DNA of 64,000 nucleotides from Cervus elaphus. Its lineage: Eukaryota; Chordata; Mammalia; Artiodactyla; Cervidae. The notes beneath the pieces were generated by a model. That model saw only the letters and a list, made by a program, of their open reading frames with translations, ran no database searches and was not told the origin of the DNA. The DNA lies in NCBI RefSeq assembly GCF_910594005.1, contig NC_057835.1:49748001-49812000 (forward strand), given 5' to 3'. Below, one piece after another: positions 45,365 through 56,770 of the stretch; position 1 is the first letter of the stretch, and every line of letters starts with the position of its first letter. The position numbers were made by a program, and so were the translations under genes.

Positions 45365-45735
45365 TGTTCATGATACTTTGCAGACATGACTTTATTTCGT
45401 CCTCAGCTAACCCTAAATTATCCCTGTGTTATCCCCTTTTTGGGCTTCCCTGGTAGCTCAGCTGGTAAAGAATCCACCTGCAATGCAGGAGACCCCAGTT
45501 CGATTCCTGGGTTGGAAAGATCCCCTGGAGAAGCGAATGACAACCCACTCCAGTATTCTGGCCTGGAGAATTCCATGGACTATATAGTCCATGGGATCAC
45601 AAAGAGTCAGACACGTCTGAGCAACTTTCACTATCCTTCTTTTATTGGTGAGGAAACTGAATTTTAGAAAAGTAGATAGGTTGTCCAATATCACATACCT
45701 AAAAAGTATCAGACATGGGTTCCAGGTGGGGGCCT
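45365..45735 (-). repeat. MIR SINE split by a Bov-tA
   Basis: Left: 'tttatttcgtcctcagctaacc' to 'ttatcccctttt'. Right: 'ggtgaggaaactgaattttag', 'aggttgtccaatatcacata'. Together these are the reversed MIR. Confidence 0.55.
45442..45631 (+). mobile_element. Bov-tA SINE
   Basis: 'gggcttccctggtagctcagc', 'agttcgattcctgggttgg', 'ctccagtattctggcctgg' and 'atggactatatagtccatggg' (the duplicated, palindromic variant). Flanks 'tatcccctttt' and 'tatccttcttt' suggest a target duplication. Confidence 0.95.
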
Positions 45736-46198
45736 GCCTAACGGAACAGCATCATCCTCTCAAAAGATTGGACTCATCAGGGGAGAAGATCATGTAATCC
45801 TGGTAGAAAAGTGAAGAATGGAGAGGAAGTACGAACCAAAACACAGTTACTTAGCATCACGAGCATCACTGTACTAGGCTCTCGGGCTAAGGTAACACAG
45901 ACTACACAGGGCATGACATGAAGCTGGAGGGACCCTGGTGAAAAAGGCTCCTTCCCAACAAATAGACTAACAGTTCCCATGAAATAGGAAGGTCACCTCC
46001 TGTGCATCAAGGCCGAGAACCTCTATAAACCCACTGAAATCTCTGGTGCCAGAGAAAGTCCAATCTGGTTTACAGATTCTTTGCTGTTTGGTACATCAGC
46101 CTGATATTTCCTCAGCCCACACTCAGAATTAAGATGCTCAGAAACGGACTGTGGAGATACTTGGAGAGGGGAATCACCTGAAAGCATCTGATCTATGT
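45736..46198. other. Unassigned sequence
   Basis: Nothing recognised. Confidence 0.42.
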
Positions 46199-46419
46199 AG
46201 TTCCCAGGTGGCACTAGTGGTAAAGAACCTTCCTGCCAGTGCAGAAGGTGTAAGAGACACGGGTTCAATCACTGGGTTGGGAAGATCCCCTGGAGAAGGG
46301 CCTGGCAGCCCACTCCAATATTCTTGCCTGGAGAATCCCATGGACAGAGGAGCCTGGCAGACTACAGTCCATAGGGTCATAAAGAGTCAGGCATGACTGA
46401 AGCAATTTAGCACACACAC
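46199..46419 (+). mobile_element. Bov-tA SINE
   Basis: 'ttcccaggtggcactagtgg', 'acgggttcaatcactgggttgg', 'ttcttgcctggagaatccc' and 'catgactgaagcaatttagc' with a CA tail. Confidence 0.95.
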
Positions 46420-46965
46420 TGTATGAGGCTACAGATTCATTCCCAAATAAAACAGCATTTTCTTTGGGACCATCTACTGCTACATTATCCACAGTGCCTC
46501 TCCCTAAAATACCAACAACGCTTAAGAGTTTGAACTAGAAAAGGTACTCCGAGGTAAGGTACAACAAGCTTAGTTCTCCAAGTATAAGAAGTTTTACTTA
46601 CATCATTGGATTTAGACAGAGTTCACTCAACTTAGTATAAATTCAGAAGAGCCATGAAAAGACATAACTTTCACTGTATTAAATGTAAAAGAAAGCATAA
46701 TTTTTTTATCTCTGTTTAAAGATAGCATTTCAATCAAACCTTTTGATGATTGAATGATTGATTATTCACCATCATTAAGTGAATTTTCTTCTAGAGCTCC
46801 TTTTCTGGCACCAATTTCCCATGGTAAAGAAGGAGTTTCACAGGGCACCGGGCTGGGCTCCCTGTGTTGTATAGCATCTTCTCACCAGCTATCTGTTTTA
46901 CACATGGGTAGCGTATATATGTCAATGGTATGAGTTCACATGCAGATGTATGTGTAATATATATG
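46420..46965. other. Unassigned sequence
   Basis: AT-rich, nothing recognised. Confidence 0.42.
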
Positions 46966-47180
46966 AGTGCTAAATCACTTCAGTTGTGTCCAACTCTGCA
47001 ACCCTATGGACTGTGACCCACCAGGCTCCTCTGTCAATGGGATTCTCCAGGCAAGAATACTGGAGTGCATTGCCTTGCCTTTCTCCAGGGATCTTTCTGA
47101 CCCAGGGATCGAACCCGGGTTCCTTACATCTCATGCATTGACAGACAAGTTCTTTACCACTAGTACCACCTGGGAAGCCC
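46966..47180 (-). mobile_element. Bov-tA SINE, reverse strand
   Basis: 'gctaaatcacttcagttgtg', 'gtgacccaccaggctcctctg', 'cagggatcgaacccgggttcc' and 'ctagtaccacctgggaagccc'. Flanked on both sides by 'atatat' sequence. Confidence 0.94.
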
Positions 47181-48370
47181 ATATATATAATGTAATGTAA
47201 TACATGCAGTTTTGTATAAATCATTCAGTTCAAGAGTAAAGTAGAATGATACCTGCAATTTATATTCAAATTGTTTAGTTAAAAATTGTGTTACTTATAT
47301 ATAGAAATATAAAGGTGACCAAAAAAACCCGATAGTTACCAAAAAAAAAAAAAAAAAAAGAGTTTCTGTTCACTGAGATGGGGACATGTTTGTGGATGCT
47401 GTCAAAGGCTCTTGTATTGATACATTTGATGACTCATGTCAGAGAAATCAAAGATCCCAGGAGGAATTACTTTCTACCAACTCATGTGTGCTCAGCTTAA
47501 GTATGTATTTCCCAGGATTTTCTTCAAAGACAGGACTTTATGACAACTATTTTGACAAGAACTGAAAAAGATACATTCAGAATTTTTTATCTCTCAGCTC
47601 CTTGTCTAGTTAGGTTTATCCTACAATACCTTTGTGACATTTTAAATGGCATATCCTTTAGCTGTGATGGGAATTACACAAGGAAATCTCTTGAAGAACC
47701 AAAAGGAGTATGTGTACAGATTGAAAAGGCAATTTAAAGGGCTATTGTTACCGTGAATATCCCACTGGACTGGATACAGCTGTGTAAACCCAGGGTGGGA
47801 GATGTGTAAGCAGAGGCTTGACAATGAGATGCTGCTGAGTTTGGCTGGAGCTCAGATCACACATGTCAGGTTTAATTATCAGTATCTCCCACCATGTCTT
47901 TGACCTAAACAGAATATATTGTTGTCTCTTCCAACACATCTGTTTAAAGTCATATTGGATAAAGTGAGTATTTTGACATACAGCATCTGAAATTTTGACT
48001 TTAATGGAGGCATTCTTCTAAGGATCAAAGATTAACAAAAAGGAAAAAATACCTGTACAGAAGAGTAAGCAAAGGCAGAGATGCCAGAAGAATTTCCTTC
48101 TGGTCCACTAATCAATACCAGCATTCTTTCAATGAATTATTGTAAATAAATTAGTAGGGAAACCCATTTGTCATTACTCTATATGCTACTGAAATTCTAT
48201 AGAGCCTGAGGATAAAGTGCTTATTCATTTCATTTATCAAAATCCTACTCACACTTTGAAACCCTGAATGTCCACACCCTGGAATAGGTTCGCCCTGTGC
48301 CAAATCCCACCATGCCAGTTTTCTCTGTCATATGTAAGAAAATCATCTGAATACAAAGGATATCTTGGTA
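47181..48370. other. Unassigned sequence with an A19 run
   Basis: A pure A run lies at about 47341-47359 without a recognisable element upstream of it. 47380-47780 is homopolymer-free and repeat-free. The frames 47540-47737 and 47748-47939 have no domain. Confidence 0.42.
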
Positions 48371-48374
48371 GACT

Positions 48375-48635
48375 TTATATCAGAGTTTGAATCCTGGCTC
48401 TTCCACTCCTAGCAGAGTGACACTAAGCAAGTAAGTTTGCCTTTCAAATCTAATAATGAAAACAATGATGACATGTATTGAAACCTTACCATACACAAAG
48501 CCTCATATTCAATATAGTATTTCTAATCCTCACCACAACCTACAGTGTGATCAGTAGTGTTCTCCACTGGGGAAATGGAATGGTTAGCTAACTTAAGGTA
48601 ACCCATTTAACAAGCTTATCTTCAAGCTTCAGCAA
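48375..48635. repeat. Two MIR-like fragments in opposite orientation
   Basis: 48375-48470 reads forward ('gtttgaatcctggctcttccac', 'gtgacactaagcaagtaag'); 48475-48635 reads reversed ('aatcctcaccacaacctac', 'actggggaaatggaatgg'). They are adjacent and head-to-head. Confidence 0.5.
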
Positions 48636-48639
48636 ATAG

Positions 48640-49555
48640 GCATGTTCCATTCCTTATCCTACCTTCCTCACTTCACCTACCACTTAGGGAGCAAGTAACA
48701 AATAGTAGCTCTTATTACATACATGCTGACAATACCAGGCTGTTTATTGATTAACCACGTAGGCTAGGTCCTAATGGGAAGTTTTAAAGACCATATTAAC
48801 CACTGTGGTCTCTCAGGACCTGGGTTCTTCATTTTCTGTGGACAACCTGGACCTTGAATTTTACACTGTGCAGCAAAAACTGCAGCGTCAAAGGCTATAA
48901 AATGTAACAAGATCTCATACATCTCATTCCTCTTTTCTTCTTGATGAAAATAACCACTCTCCGTAGATGTAGAACATTTTGACCATAATTTACTATATGA
49001 GTTCCACATTGATGAATCTGAGCATGATAAAATATTTCAAAATATTGTGATCTCAAAATTAATGGATGCTTAAAAGTAGACTTTATCAATTCCAACATTA
49101 CGGAAACATTATAAATTGAATATTTTTATCCTAGATTTTTATTTTAAGAAAAATTGAAAGAAGTATATTTTTATACTCATTTCAAAGTTGGATAAGAATT
49201 CCAAAACTTTATTTAGAATAACCACTCTTCGGTCTGGAATACAAGTATTTCAGCTCTTTTTAAAGTCCTTGGGCGAGGTTTAAAATGGCAATTTAAGGCA
49301 TGCAATTTGTAACAGAAAGAATTCCTTTGAGGGCTACAAATTACTTGAGCTTAGCAACCAGGAGTTTATATATCTTTTCTTGCTCTTGGCAGTGATCTCA
49401 GAAGTCTGGCTTCTGAAAAGATAGTAAATGTGTTCAAATTAGGAATTGACCCTGATGAAGCTAGACTTTCTCCATTGAAAGCTACTTGCGTTAGACACCA
49501 ATCCGGTCAATTAGACCTGTGAACATACTTACTAATAAGGATGGAACTGTTCATG
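48640..49555. other. Unassigned AT-rich sequence
   Basis: No family recognised. The stretch 49370-49550 is free of homopolymers and of any recognised repeat. Confidence 0.42.
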
Positions 49556-49559
49556 CGTA

Positions 49560-49644
49560 GAGGCAATGTGGTACAGTGACAGGAGCAAAGACTTTGAAGG
49601 AAAGAAGACAGAGGTCTGCACCCTGGCTTTGTATGTGTTAGGAG
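49560..49644 (+). repeat. MIR SINE 5' fragment
   Basis: 'gaggcaatgtggtacagtgac', 'agcaaagactttgaagg' and 'gaggtctgcaccctggcttt' match the MIR 5' part; the rest is missing beyond the Bov-tA. Confidence 0.5.
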
Positions 49645-49653
49645 AGTTAATTA

Positions 49654-49870
49654 CTTCCCTGGTGGCTCAGCGGTAAAGAATCCATCTGCCAATACAAGAG
49701 ATGAGGGTTCAATCCCTGGGTCAGGAAGAGCTCTTGGAAAAGAAAATGGCACCCACTCCAGTATTCTTGCCTGGGAAATCCCATGGACGGAGGAGCCTGG
49801 TGGCCTACTGTCCATGGGGTCACAAAAGAGTCAGACACAACTTAGTGAATAAGCAGCAACAACAAAAAGC
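49654..49870 (+). mobile_element. Bov-tA SINE with target duplication
   Basis: 'cttccctggtggctcagcgg', 'gggttcaatccctgggtcagg' and 'gtccatggggtcac' ending 'agcagcaacaacaaaaagc'. 'agttaatta' is repeated exactly at 49645-49653 and 49871-49879. Confidence 0.95.
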
Positions 49871-49879
49871 AGTTAATTA

Positions 49880-49960
49880 ACATTCAGGAATGATTTATTG
49901 AGAGCTTGGCTTGTGCTGGGTACTATTTTGGGTTTTAGGCCTTAAAACCATTCTCTAAGC
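49880..49960 (-). repeat. L2 LINE end, reverse strand
   Basis: 'aatgatttattgagagcttggc' and 'gctgggtactattttggg' resemble the reversed L2 3' terminus. 49961-50315 is unassigned. Confidence 0.45.
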
Positions 49961-50315
49961 TTCTTTTCCCTCATATTAAATCTAAGAAACAGTTCTTAAA
50001 ATAAAGTAGGTGACTGATAAATAGTGGCTGATATGATATTGTTTCCATGGCCATGGAGGTTGTCTGAATGAATCTGACCTTTCAGCTAGATTTTTCTTTC
50101 TTCTTCAGCTCCCAATCAATGTGACTAAAGTTCAATTTATTATTTCAGAAATATATTATTAAATACTCACATGAAAAAGTAAAAAGTAGTCATTTGAATA
50201 TTTTGCCAATAATATTAACCTAAAGTCATATTTTGCCAATAAATTTCATCATTTTAGAATGAGTCAGTTATTCAGCATGTTATAATAATAGTACTTGGAT
50301 CAGGATGCTTTCAGC

Positions 50316-50590
50316 TGCAGTTAAAAGAAAAACTCCACTCAACACAAGTAGTAAAGGAAATTTATTAGCTCATGTAATTGAAAGGTAGAGATAAACAGTA
50401 TATATTATCATACATAAGTCTTACAATGTACCCATTTATCCTCTCCATTTTATAAGAAATAAATGAAGCCTGGAGAGGTTAAATAATTTATCCAAGGTTC
50501 ACACAAACATTGAGTGGGAGTCAATAGTTGAGCCCATGTCATCTGACTCCAAAGTCCATTCTAGATTTTAAGCCACTTAGAAAAATTCCT
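50316..50590. repeat. Old unnamed repeat followed by reversed MIR
   Basis: 50316-50400: 'ttcagctgcagttaaaagaaaaactcc', 'aggaaatttattagctcatg', same family as 43085-43290. 50430-50590: 'ttataagaaataaatgaagcc', 'ggagaggttaaataatttatcc', 'gagcccatgtcatctgactcc' is a reversed MIR. Confidence 0.52.
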
Positions 50591-51700
50591 GGCATAGGAC
50601 ACACAACTAACATCCCCCTTTCATAATAACCACTAGGCTCTTTTCTGAAATATGATGACTTTTTCTTCCATTTTCTATTTTAACATACAGTGTCATATAG
50701 ATAAAACCAAAGAATTTGGATTAATATAGTACATCACAATCAGTTTCATTATTCAGGCCAACAAATACCTAAATCCAGGTGCAAAGCCAAGTACTCTGAA
50801 GGAGATAAGGTATTCGCTCTTCATTTTAAGTTTACAGCATATACACTTATACACTTCCATCGTTTTTCAGGGTTGACAAGGCACAGAACCTGCATTATAG
50901 CAAAACTGGTCAGAATTTCTATAAGCCTGATCTGAACTGTCAGGGGTCAAGGCCCACAGTAATTGTGGGCTGGCCAGCAATCTTTACACGAAATGTGAAT
51001 ATGTGCTATAGCCCAGGGCTAGACCACTGGGTCATGGTAGTCTTTGCCAGTTTCTCTCATTACTACCCACCCTTACCTCACTCGCCCCTCTCTTGACTCT
51101 AAGGCTAGTGCTAATTTCAAAAAATGCCAACCACATTTGTAACACCAGAGTCAGACAAACACTCCTTGGGTCTGAGTCAGATACTTAAAATAGAGCAACA
51201 TGTTCAAGCAGCTTGAAATGGAAGCTTGTTTCATCATTTCTTTTCCTTTGTGTGGCTATAAAACCTTAGTTTATCTCTTGAAGCATCCTAAACATAATTA
51301 CTTTAAAGTCCAGATCAATATAAACGATCATAAAATATAAGGTGTAAAATGTGGAAAATATGTCTTTGTCAGACATGCTATAGAATTCATGGTATCTCTA
51401 GTACATTCATGTCTCTGTATTGATTTTGTTTCTTAAAGCTAGTTTTCTTTATGTGGTTATGCATTTGGGCTTGCAGGCTCATTTTGAAAGGAAGCCTTTT
51501 GGCTGGGGGTTAGGATTTGACCTCGGTTCTCTCACATCTGCCTGTGCACACGCTTTCGCTCACCCTGTCTGGATCCCCCTGCTCTTGCTGCCTGCTCTCA
51601 TCTCTCCCCAAATCCCCATGTGTCTCCCTCTACAATTGCTTCAACATGCCTCACCCACCCACCCACCCCTCCTCCAAAGCGGGTCTTTTAAGGTTTGAAG
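50591..51700. other. Unassigned sequence
   Basis: About 1.1 kb with no recognised repeat except a short (CCCA)n at about 51653-51669. Frames at 51420-51698 and 51517-51855 have no recognisable domain. Confidence 0.45.
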
Positions 51701-51704
51701 ATTT

Positions 51705-52170
51705 GGGCTATATGTTAGTTTTCTCAGGGTACCACATTAAACTACCACAAGCTTGGTGCTTTCAAACAGTAGAAACTAATATTCTCATAGTTCTGGAGGT
51801 CAAAAGCCTGAAATCATGGTGTCAACACGTGCATGTTCCTTCTGAAGACTTTTAGGATGGAATCCTTCCTTGCCTCTTCCCAGCTTCTGACAGCTGCTGG
51901 CATCCTTGGCTGCAGTAGCTGCGTCACTCCAGCCTCTGCCTCTGTCTTCGTGTGATCTTCTCCCCAGTGTGTGTCCGTGTGTCCTGCTCATCCTATCAGG
52001 ACATCTCAGTCATTGGGTTCAGGGACCAGCCTAAGTCCAGTATGATTTAGTGTCTAGAGACTTAACTAATTATAGCTGCAAAGAGCTTATTTCCAAGTCC
52101 GGTCACATTCTGACGTTTTGGATGGCCATGGATTTTTGCAGGGTTGGGGGAAATGTCTGTTCAACCTAGT
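51705..52170 (-). repeat. Old LTR-like mammalian repeat
   Basis: 'gttagttttctcagggtacc', 'attctcatagttctggaggtc', 'atggaatccttccttgcctc', 'ctgcgtcactccagcctctgcctc' and 'gcaaagagcttatttccaag' follow a very common mammalian repeat, which I believe is a solo LTR of the ERVL/MaLR group. No viral gene remnants are seen beside it. Family name uncertain. Confidence 0.55.
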
Positions 52171-52794
52171 GCAAGTCACAGGCCCTACGATGACATTGAG
52201 AAGAACAAAGACACAGTTGCCAAGCCCGGGGATGGTTTCATTCAGCTCCCAGTCACAAAGCTGTTTGTAAGTACCTTGACCCAGCCAGTAATCTATAGTA
52301 CTTTTTCCGGCTTCTTGTTTTGGCGTTGAAGGGATGCCTGTCTCATGTAGAGGACTCTCAGTCCCTTGAAGAAACCAAATTCCTGGCACCCCTGCCAGTT
52401 GAGGGCACTGTGCATCTTCACTCTAGCCCTGCTGCCTGTTCACGTGTCTATTCCATTTCTACTTCTTGAAGATACTTGCATTGTTTTTGAACCCAGCTAT
52501 GTCTGCTAAGTTTGCTTCCTTTACATTTTTCTCTCTCTTCATTATATGTTTCAGTACATTGAAGCATCAGTTGACCACATCATCTTGATGGGTTTCCCCT
52601 TTCATTTTTTTTTTTTAAGTGCGTTCTGTGTAAGTCAAACAAAGTAAGCATCTGTCACTTGGCAACCTCTACTGAGGTCAAGTGTCCCCAACTCTGGCAA
52701 ATCTTCTCAGACTCCGCAGACAGAGACAGTTCACTCTGCTTTGTACTCAGCTTCTTTGCAGCACTGGCCAAGGGTAGCACTGTTTCCAGGAGCT
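52171..52794. other. Unassigned sequence
   Basis: Starts with a GC-moderate segment (52171-52440) containing a donor-like 'tttgtaagtacc' near 52264. No coding frame is convincing. Confidence 0.42.
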
Positions 52795-52925
52795 TATCTC
52801 CTCTTTGGACTGTGGACCGCTTGAGAGTGGAGACCCTATTTTCTCATCTTTATATCCCTGATATGTAGCACAATACACAGTTCCCAGCAGTCTCTTATAT
52901 GCTCAGTGAATGAATGAATGAGCAG
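52795..52925 (+). repeat. L2 LINE 3' end
   Basis: 'tggaccgcttgagagtggagacc', 'tcatctttatatccctgatatg', 'atatgctcagtgaatgaatgaatg' is the L2 3' terminus with its 'tgaa' repeats. Confidence 0.7.
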
Positions 52926-53500
52926 AGCAACTTCAATAGCTTCATGAGTCTTGGGTCTCATTTTATCCCATTTCTGTCTCTGTTTGCCTTCCAAAGAAAA
53001 CTCCTTCAATAAATATTCTTCATTTTCAAAACACCATCTGGGGTATTGTGCTCTGTACCCTGACTCACATAAAATTTCAAAGCCCTCTTTTTAGATCAAT
53101 TTCACTTGGCAATTAGGTTTTGGTAAATAAATTTAATTCTCCTGTTCTGGTTTTAATTCAATGCAAAAACACCTCAGAAACAAGTTACCTTTTTTAAATG
53201 GCTTTAATTTTCTGATGGTTAAATTGTTATAACTGTTCCATTAACCCCCCTATAAATAATCTAGCAGCTGTGAACATTCTATACATCTAACAAAGAAATA
53301 CTTTTAATAGAGGACAGGGGAAATGTCATAAATAATGAGGGTTGTTGTAAAAATTAATGTTTCTGCATTTTACAGTTCATCTGCAATGAATTATAGATTA
53401 TATTTTAAAGCGTGTTCCGGACTTCCACCTCATAAAAACCATCACCAGAATAACAGGCAAAGTGTTCAGTTCCTCATTTTGTAACCCACTGCCCTCTGGG
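52926..53500. other. AT-rich repeat-poor block, candidate conserved non-coding element
   Basis: From 53080 to 53480 no repeat is recognised and homeodomain-, FOX- and MEF2-like cores are packed closely: 'caattagg', 'gtaaataaattta', 'cataaataatg', 'aaaattaatg', 'gaattatag'. Frames are all short. Such composition is typical of developmental enhancers but also of ordinary AT-rich DNA. Confidence 0.3.
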
Positions 53501-53537
53501 TGGTCTGGCTTCTAGAGGTGGATGGTAAGAGGGGAAT

Positions 53538-53593
53538 GGGGCATTATAAAGCCTATTTACATGGGGGTTGGGGTATTATAAAGTCTATTTACA
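53538..53593. repeat. 32-bp period duplication
   Basis: A 24-base unit starting 'ggggcattataaag' (53538) recurs as 'ggggtattataaag' (53570), differing at two positions. 53600-54230 to the right is unassigned. Confidence 0.75.
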
Positions 53594-54234
53594 CTCTTAG
53601 TCTTCTGCTTCTGGTAGTAAAGTTTCTCAGAACCTATGCCCAGATATCCTGGTCATAGACCCCTTCTGAAACACAAATGCTGCCTATATTTTCTTTGCTA
53701 AATTAGACTTTGAAAGGTGAAGTTATGCTTAAGGACATCTCCGCTTGAATGAAACACTCCAGGTTTCTATATTTAAATTATTTTCTATTTGGGAAACAGC
53801 ACAAATAATGGAGTTTGGGAGTTGGGCCATGTTTTCCTTTGCTTTTGTGCTTTTCTTCCGATGAGAAGGTTCTGTATGCCTTTCCAAATACCTGAAAACC
53901 ACTGAGTAGGAGCCGTAGGTATATGCAAAAAACGTCAAGTTCTCAAGGTTTCAAAGCTACCAGATAAATATACTGCTACCAACATGTCTTTCATCCTGCG
54001 TGTTCTCATGGAATAGTGTACACGGAGTGTGCCTTGCGGGGTATGTGTTGTGGTGGTCTGTGACCTGCACAGGATAAAAATAAGATCATCCACTGTGGTT
54101 GGGAAGAGAGAAGAGGGAGAGACAGAAAGAAGGATAGTTGGGGTAGGGAGCAGGAACATAGGAAGGTGGTGGGAACCTAGGTAAAGATAAATTTAAAAGG
54201 ATGTAATTTTTCCCAAGTACCTGGGACTGAAAGC

Positions 54235-54300
54235 CCAAGCACAAAGTCCTTATCCAGCTCAGCCTCTGAGCCTCAGTTTCCTCATGTAAAATGAAAGCTT
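54235..54300 (+). repeat. MIR SINE fragment
   Basis: 'cagctcagcctctgagcctcag' and 'tttcctcatgtaaaatgaaa' match the MIR 3' core. Confidence 0.5.
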
Positions 54301-54344
54301 TGGATCCCATTGGATCCAAAATTTTAAAATTACCATCTATTTTA

Positions 54345-54590
54345 CTTATTAGAAACTTTTCTATTGATATTTACACTCTGCTGTATTTAAAATGGAGAAC
54401 CTATAAAGACCTATACTGTATAGCACAGGGAACTCTGCTCAATGTTATGTGCAGCCTGGATGGGAAGGGAGTTTGGGGCAGAGCAGATACATGTGTATGT
54501 ATGGCTGAGTCCCTTCACTGTTCACCAGAAGCTATCACACAATCAGCGATACTCTGATATAAAGTAAAAAGTTTAAAAAGGAAAAAGAAA
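54345..54590 (+). mobile_element. Artiodactyl L1 3' end
   Basis: 'cactctgctgtatttaaaatgg', 'tgtatagcacagggaactctg', 'agcctggatgggaaggg' and 'ctctgatataaagtaaaaag'. No coding part. Confidence 0.87.
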
Positions 54591-54764
54591 AATCCTTGGG
54601 GAGACCCAGGAGGCAAAATTAAAAAGTAAAGATATGAAGACTTGGAGATAGTGGCTGCTTAAATATCGTCCCCTCCTCCTCCCTCCCCCCGCCTGAGATA
54701 TATCCAGCACCTGCCATATCAGCCTCCCCTCTAGGCTCTGGTCACATAGAATGTTCTCGCCAGA

Positions 54765-54870
54765 GTGGCACACGACAGTCACCAGAGGAGCTTTCTAAAG
54801 AGACACATCCCCTGGCTTGCACCTCCAGATACAAATCCCATAGCCAGGGAAGAGGCCAGGGCTCTCGTAT
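54765..54870 (-). repeat. Possible MER5-like fragment
   Basis: 'agtcaccagaggagctttctaaag' and 'catcccctggcttgcacctcc' resemble the reversed MER5 pattern 'atcacc..gaggctttttaaa...ccctgg.cccca'. Weak. 54871-55714 to the right is unassigned. Confidence 0.35.
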
Positions 54871-55714
54871 TATTATAAATGTGGTTCTTGTATATGTCAA
54901 TGGAGAATCACATGGGAAATGAAGTCCTTGTACATTTAAGGCATCATTGGGATTTGACTAAATACAGATAGAAACTTGACCGTAAGCAACCTATTTGGGT
55001 GGCTTATTTGGCTGAAGAATACTTTAGGTCCAAAGTCCACATCTCCTTCAAATGAATTCTTGGCATTTCAACAGCTCCCATACCTGGGCATCTCTCAGTA
55101 CTTTACAAATACATATTGAACCTCATTCTAGGGCAGAAGATGTCATCACAGCCATCGTGGGGTAGGGCAAAATCAGCTTAGAGGTGAACTCTCTCTCCTG
55201 GGGAAACCCTATGTAGGCGTGTGCCTACATGCTTTGTCATCAGCATCTGAAGAGGCATTGGAGTGACCTTCCATGTCTTTACTAACCACAAACAAGAACA
55301 CGCATATGTAACTGGAAAACGGAGAGAAAGAGAAGCAAACCAATAAATTAATGTTAATCATACTACATTTTAGCGATCATCTTCCATAATCAGGGTTAGT
55401 TGTTCATTCAGGGAGATCCCTTCTAAAACCAGCTAAGACACATACATGTCATTTTCTCATGGCCTCAAACAGTAGGGATTATGCATGTTAAGATTTTGAG
55501 GATTTACTTTGCTTTTGGAAAGGAGAGGAGGAGGGAATTTCTTAAAGAAGTAGAATACACACAGAGAAGGATTTGTAAGTCGTTAGGTTACAACTCATTG
55601 AGTTTTTACAAAGTGACTCAGGTGTGTAACCACCTCCTGGATCAAGGTATAGTTTATTACCAGGAGCCTGGAAGTCTGTCTCTTCATGCTTCCTGGAATT
55701 ACCTTCCAAGTAGC

Positions 55715-55847
55715 ATGAGTTTTATGTCTATGGACACATGGATACCTGTGGCCAGTTCATGTTGTTGTATGACAAAAACCATCACAATATTGTAAAGTAA
55801 TTATTCTCCAATTAAATTAATTTAAAAAAGCAAACAACAACAAAAAA
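55715..55847 (+). mobile_element. Artiodactyl L1 3' end
   Basis: 'ttcatgttgttgtatgacaaa', 'accatcacaatattgtaaag', 'taattattctccaattaaat' then 'aaacaacaacaaaaaaaa'. This variant differs from the copy at 54345. Confidence 0.85.
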
Positions 55848-55857
55848 AACATGAACA

Positions 55858-56072
55858 GGGCTTCCCAGATAGCACTAGCGGTAAAGAACCTGCTTGCCAA
55901 TGCAGGAGATGCAGGTTTGATCCCTGGGTTGGGAAGATCCCCAGGAGGAGGGCATGGCAACCCACTTGAGTATTCTTGCCTGGATAATCGCATGGACAAA
56001 GGAGCCTGGCGGGCTACAGTCCATAGTGCTGCAAAGAGCTGGACACAACTGAAGTGACTTAACATGCACATT
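55858..56072 (+). mobile_element. Bov-tA SINE with target duplication
   Basis: 'gggcttcccagatagcactagc', 'ggtttgatccctgggttgg', 'tattcttgcctggataatcgc' and 'acacaactgaagtgacttaac'. 'aacatgaaca' is repeated exactly at 55848-55857 and 56073-56082. Confidence 0.95.
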
Positions 56073-56082
56073 AACATGAACA

Positions 56083-56770
56083 AATAGAATCCTACTGCAT
56101 TTTAGGCTCTTTTTGCATCTGTATTCTTTCAGCTGACAATATTTCTGTGAGAGTCATCTACACTGAAATGTGTACTGTAATTTATTTTTTTTAATGTAGA
56201 TAGTATTCTGTTGTTTGACTATACCACAATTTATTTACCCATTTGACTCTACCTAAACATATGAGTTATTTCTATGAATAATAATGCCATGAATATTCTT
56301 GTGCATTCCTTTTGATGCACATATCTAACTTGTATCTGTTGCATCTGTATCTAAACGTAGTGTGAAATGATCGTGGAGGGGCGCCATAGTTTGGTAGATA
56401 GTGTCAAATAGTTTTCCAAGACAGTTGCATTAGTTTACACTCCCACAAGCAGTATATGAGAGGTCTAGCTGCTCTGTATCTGCTGTATTTTATGTTCTCT
56501 TGAATAATTTCTGTGAGATTAGTTTTATTTCTTCTTTAAAAGTTCTGAAAAATCCACCAGTGAAGTTATCTGGGTGGGCCTGGAGGATTTTTGTTTGAGG
56601 AAGATTTTTAGTTACAGATTCAATTTATTAAACAGATGTGGGAATGCTAAGATTTTCTACTTCTGTCCATTTTGGCACATTGCATTTTCAAGAGATTTTT
56701 CCATTAACATTTCAAACTACTGTCAGAAATATGGGGTTCACCTTTTATGCTTTCCTTCTCTCAAGAATTA
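56083..56770 (-). mobile_element. Old L1M, reverse strand, ORF2 pieces
   Basis: 'atagaatcctactgcatttt', 'taccacaatttatttacccatttg', 'atgaataataatgccatgaatattc' and 'agttttccaagacagttgc' are the reversed L1 ORF2 end. After about 56500, 'atttcttctttaaaagttctg', 'ccaccagtgaagttatctggg' and 'cctggaggatttttgtttgagg' come from further upstream in ORF2, so an internal piece is missing. Confidence 0.7.
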
